DNA of 64,000 bases, taken from NCBI GenBank assembly GCA_016793165.1, contig JAEULA010000114.1:62001-126000 (forward strand). Reading direction: 5' to 3'. Positions 62,680 to 64,000 of the stretch are shown piece by piece. The position numbers and the translations under genes are program-made. A model generated the notes under the pieces. The model made no database searches. It was given only the letters and a program-made list of their open reading frames with translations, and was not told the DNA's origin. How positions within the stretch are numbered: position 1 is the first letter of the stretch; each line of letters begins with the position of its first letter. This DNA comes from Alphaproteobacteria bacterium (GTDB lineage: Bacteria > Pseudomonadota > Alphaproteobacteria > CACIAM-22H2).

Positions 62680-63510
62680 ATGCGCCCTAGCCCCGCCGCG
62701 CGCGCCCTGCGCCTCGTCCTCGTCGCGCTCGCCGTGGCGTGGGCCGGATTCCCGATCCTCCTGATCGTCGCCTCGTCGTTCAAGCAGGGACGGGACATCT
62801 TCGCGACGCCGCCGAGCCTGATCTTCGTGCCGACGCTCGACAACTACCGCCGGCTCTGGGAGGTGTGGCCGGCGTTCTTCGACAACATGCGCAACAGCCT
62901 GATCGTCACGATCGGCGCGACGCTTCTGACGGTCGCGTGCGCGACGTCGGCGGGCTACGTCTATGCCCGCTTTCGCGGCCGCCTGCTCGCCGCGACGGCG
63001 TTCTCCATGATCGTGCTGCGCATGCTGCCGCCGATCATCGTCACGCTGCCGCTGTTCCCCGTCGTCAACGCGCTGCGCCTCAACGACACCCATGTCCTGC
63101 TGATCGCGCTCTATGCCGCGTTCTTTGTCAGCCTCGGCACCTGGATCCTGAAGGCCTTCGTCGAGCAGATCCCGCGCGAGCTCGAGGAGGCCGCGGTGGT
63201 CGACGGCGCCTCGCTGCGCCAGATCCTGCTGCGCATCGTGCTGCCGCTCGCGGCCAACGGCATCCTGGCCGCCGCCGTCTTCGTCGTCGTCTTCGCCTGG
63301 AACGAGTACACATTCGCGCTGGTGTTCACGACGCGGGCGGCGAAGACGACGCCGCTGGTGATCAGCGAGATCCTGAGCACCGTCGAAGGCGTCGATTGGG
63401 GCATCCTGTTCGCTGCGGCGACGGTGCAGCTCGCGCCGATCCTCGCCTTCGTGATCGCGGCGCAGCGCTATCTCGTGACCGGGCTCGCGGCGGGATCCCT
63501 CAAGGGCTGA
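62680..63510 (+). CDS. ABC transporter permease, MalG/UgpE-like
   Basis: 276 residues from ATG 62680, 98 bases after the first permease; the frame is open upstream but this start gives the usual MalG-like N-terminus RALRLVLVALAVAWAGFPI. EAA loop ELEEAAVVDGASLRQILLRI then VLPLAANG. NEYTFALVFTTRAAKTTPLV is the typical late-loop sequence of MalG-type permeases. Completes the membrane part of the importer; an MsmX-like shared ATPase or a gene outside the window must supply energy. Confidence 0.92.
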   Translation: MRPSPAARALRLVLVALAVAWAGFPILLIVASSFKQGRDIFATPPSLIFVPTLDNYRRLWEVWPAFFDNMRNSLIVTIGATLLTVACATSAGYVYARFRGRLLAATAFSMIVLRMLPPIIVTLPLFPVVNALRLNDTHVLLIALYAAFFVSLGTWILKAFVEQIPRELEEAAVVDGASLRQILLRIVLPLAANGILAAAVFVVVFAWNEYTFALVFTTRAAKTTPLVISEILSTVEGVDWGILFAAATVQLAPILAFVIAAQRYLVTGLAAGSLKG

Positions 63511-63589
63511 ACGGGCCGGCGGCGAGTTGCGGCTCGACAGTGCGGGGCGGCAGCCAGTAGCGTCCCCCGCTTTCCAACCAAGCCGGGCC

Positions 63590-64000
63590 ATGCAAGCCGT
63601 CGTCGACGTCGTATTCCCCGTGTTCGGCCTGATCCTCGTCGGGCTGATCGCGGGGCGCTTCCGGATCCTGGGTCAGGACTCGACCGAGGCGCTGAACAAG
63701 TTCGTCTACTGGTTCGCGCTGCCCGCGCTGTTCTTCCTGGGCATGTCGCGTGTTCCGGTCGGCGACGTGTTCAATCTCGCCTATATCGGCACCTTCCTGG
63801 GCGGGGTCGTCGGTGCCGCCCTGGTCGTCGCGGCGGTCGCCCGCTTCGCCTTCCCGGCGCGGCCCGAGGAGACGGCGATCGCCGCCTTCCTCGGCGCCTT
63901 CTCGAACTCCGGCTACATGGGCATCCCCTTCTTCCTGACCGCATTCGGCGCGGCGGGGCAGCTGCCGGTGATCATCGCGAGCGTGCTCAACGGCGCCGTC
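63590..64000 (+). CDS. AEC (auxin efflux carrier)-family transporter (3' end beyond window)
   Basis: Starts at ATG 63590 and runs off the window; 137 residues are visible. Begins DVVFPVFGLILVGLIAGRF with the family string LNKFVYWFALPALFFLGMS and the later FSNSGYMGIPFFLTAFG (asparagine-serine-glycine-tyrosine crossover motif). Predicted 10-helix carrier for weak acids such as malonate or malate. No linked catabolic gene is visible. Confidence 0.88.
   Translation, partial: MQAVVDVVFPVFGLILVGLIAGRFRILGQDSTEALNKFVYWFALPALFFLGMSRVPVGDVFNLAYIGTFLGGVVGAALVVAAVARFAFPARPEETAIAAFLGAFSNSGYMGIPFFLTAFGAAGQLPVIIASVLNGAV

Overview
The window is a continuous piece of a very GC-rich bacterial chromosome (roughly 70% G+C by eye), with tightly packed genes on both strands. 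I place it in the Alphaproteobacteria, probably outside the best-studied genera. The reasons are thrC followed directly by an M16 processing-peptidase homologue, an Usg protein next to groESL, a groESL promoter matching the alphaproteobacterial RpoH consensus plus a CIRCE operator, and a large load of ABC transporters and CocE, TauD, MttB and acetamidase type catabolic genes. No rRNA, tRNA, CRISPR array, insertion sequence or phage gene was found.

Layout. 1-4.4 kb: end of a polyamine/opine-type ABC permease pair followed by three tandem AstE/AspA-like zinc amidohydrolases. 4.5-9.4 kb: SelO, an intracellular subtilase, a DUF2817 peptidase and a DapA-like aldolase. 9.5-14.7 kb: a divergent three-gene module consisting of a SorC-like sensor/regulator, a MoxR/AAA_5-type ATPase with a triplicated N-terminal domain, and a VWA protein that also carries an HExxH motif. 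This is the best candidate for an undescribed system. 14.9-19.9 kb: a carbon-nitrogen hydrolase, a trypsin-like protease, and a MarR-EmrA-EmrB efflux operon with a palindromic operator. 20-28.8 kb: small enzymes, a corrinoid methyltransferase (MttB family), a secreted beta-helix/RTX protein and a GcvT-fused dimethylglycine/sarcosine dehydrogenase, with the most non-coding DNA of the window. 29-33.6 kb: two tandem CocE/NonD hydrolases and a cupin. 33.7-40.1 kb: a secreted protein of unknown function and a ferric-type ABC operon that ends in an odd, shortened SsuC-like permease. 40.2-44.6 kb: small metabolic genes and a tungstate-binding protein with a divergent regulator. 44.8-48.9 kb: a complete PotABCD/FbpABC-like transporter. 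49-55.6 kb: housekeeping genes (thrC, M16 peptidase, yqgE, peroxiredoxin, usg, groES, groEL). 55.7-64 kb: agmatinase-family ureohydrolase, alginate-lyase-like lipoprotein, acetylpolyamine amidohydrolase-like protein, TerB-like protein, TauD dioxygenase, a CUT1-like ABC operon and the start of an AEC carrier.

How it works together. Much of the window looks like uptake and hydrolysis of amino-acid derivatives, amides and polyamines: several spermidine/opine-type ABC systems, AstE/AspA paralogues, N-carbamoyl amidase, ureohydrolase, acetylpolyamine deacetylase and acetamidase. Two ABC operons carry pairs of inverted, GC-rich intergenic repeats exactly between the binding-protein gene and the permease gene, an arrangement like the REP elements between malE and malF. 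All functional statements come from reading motifs in the translated sequence; no database search was run.
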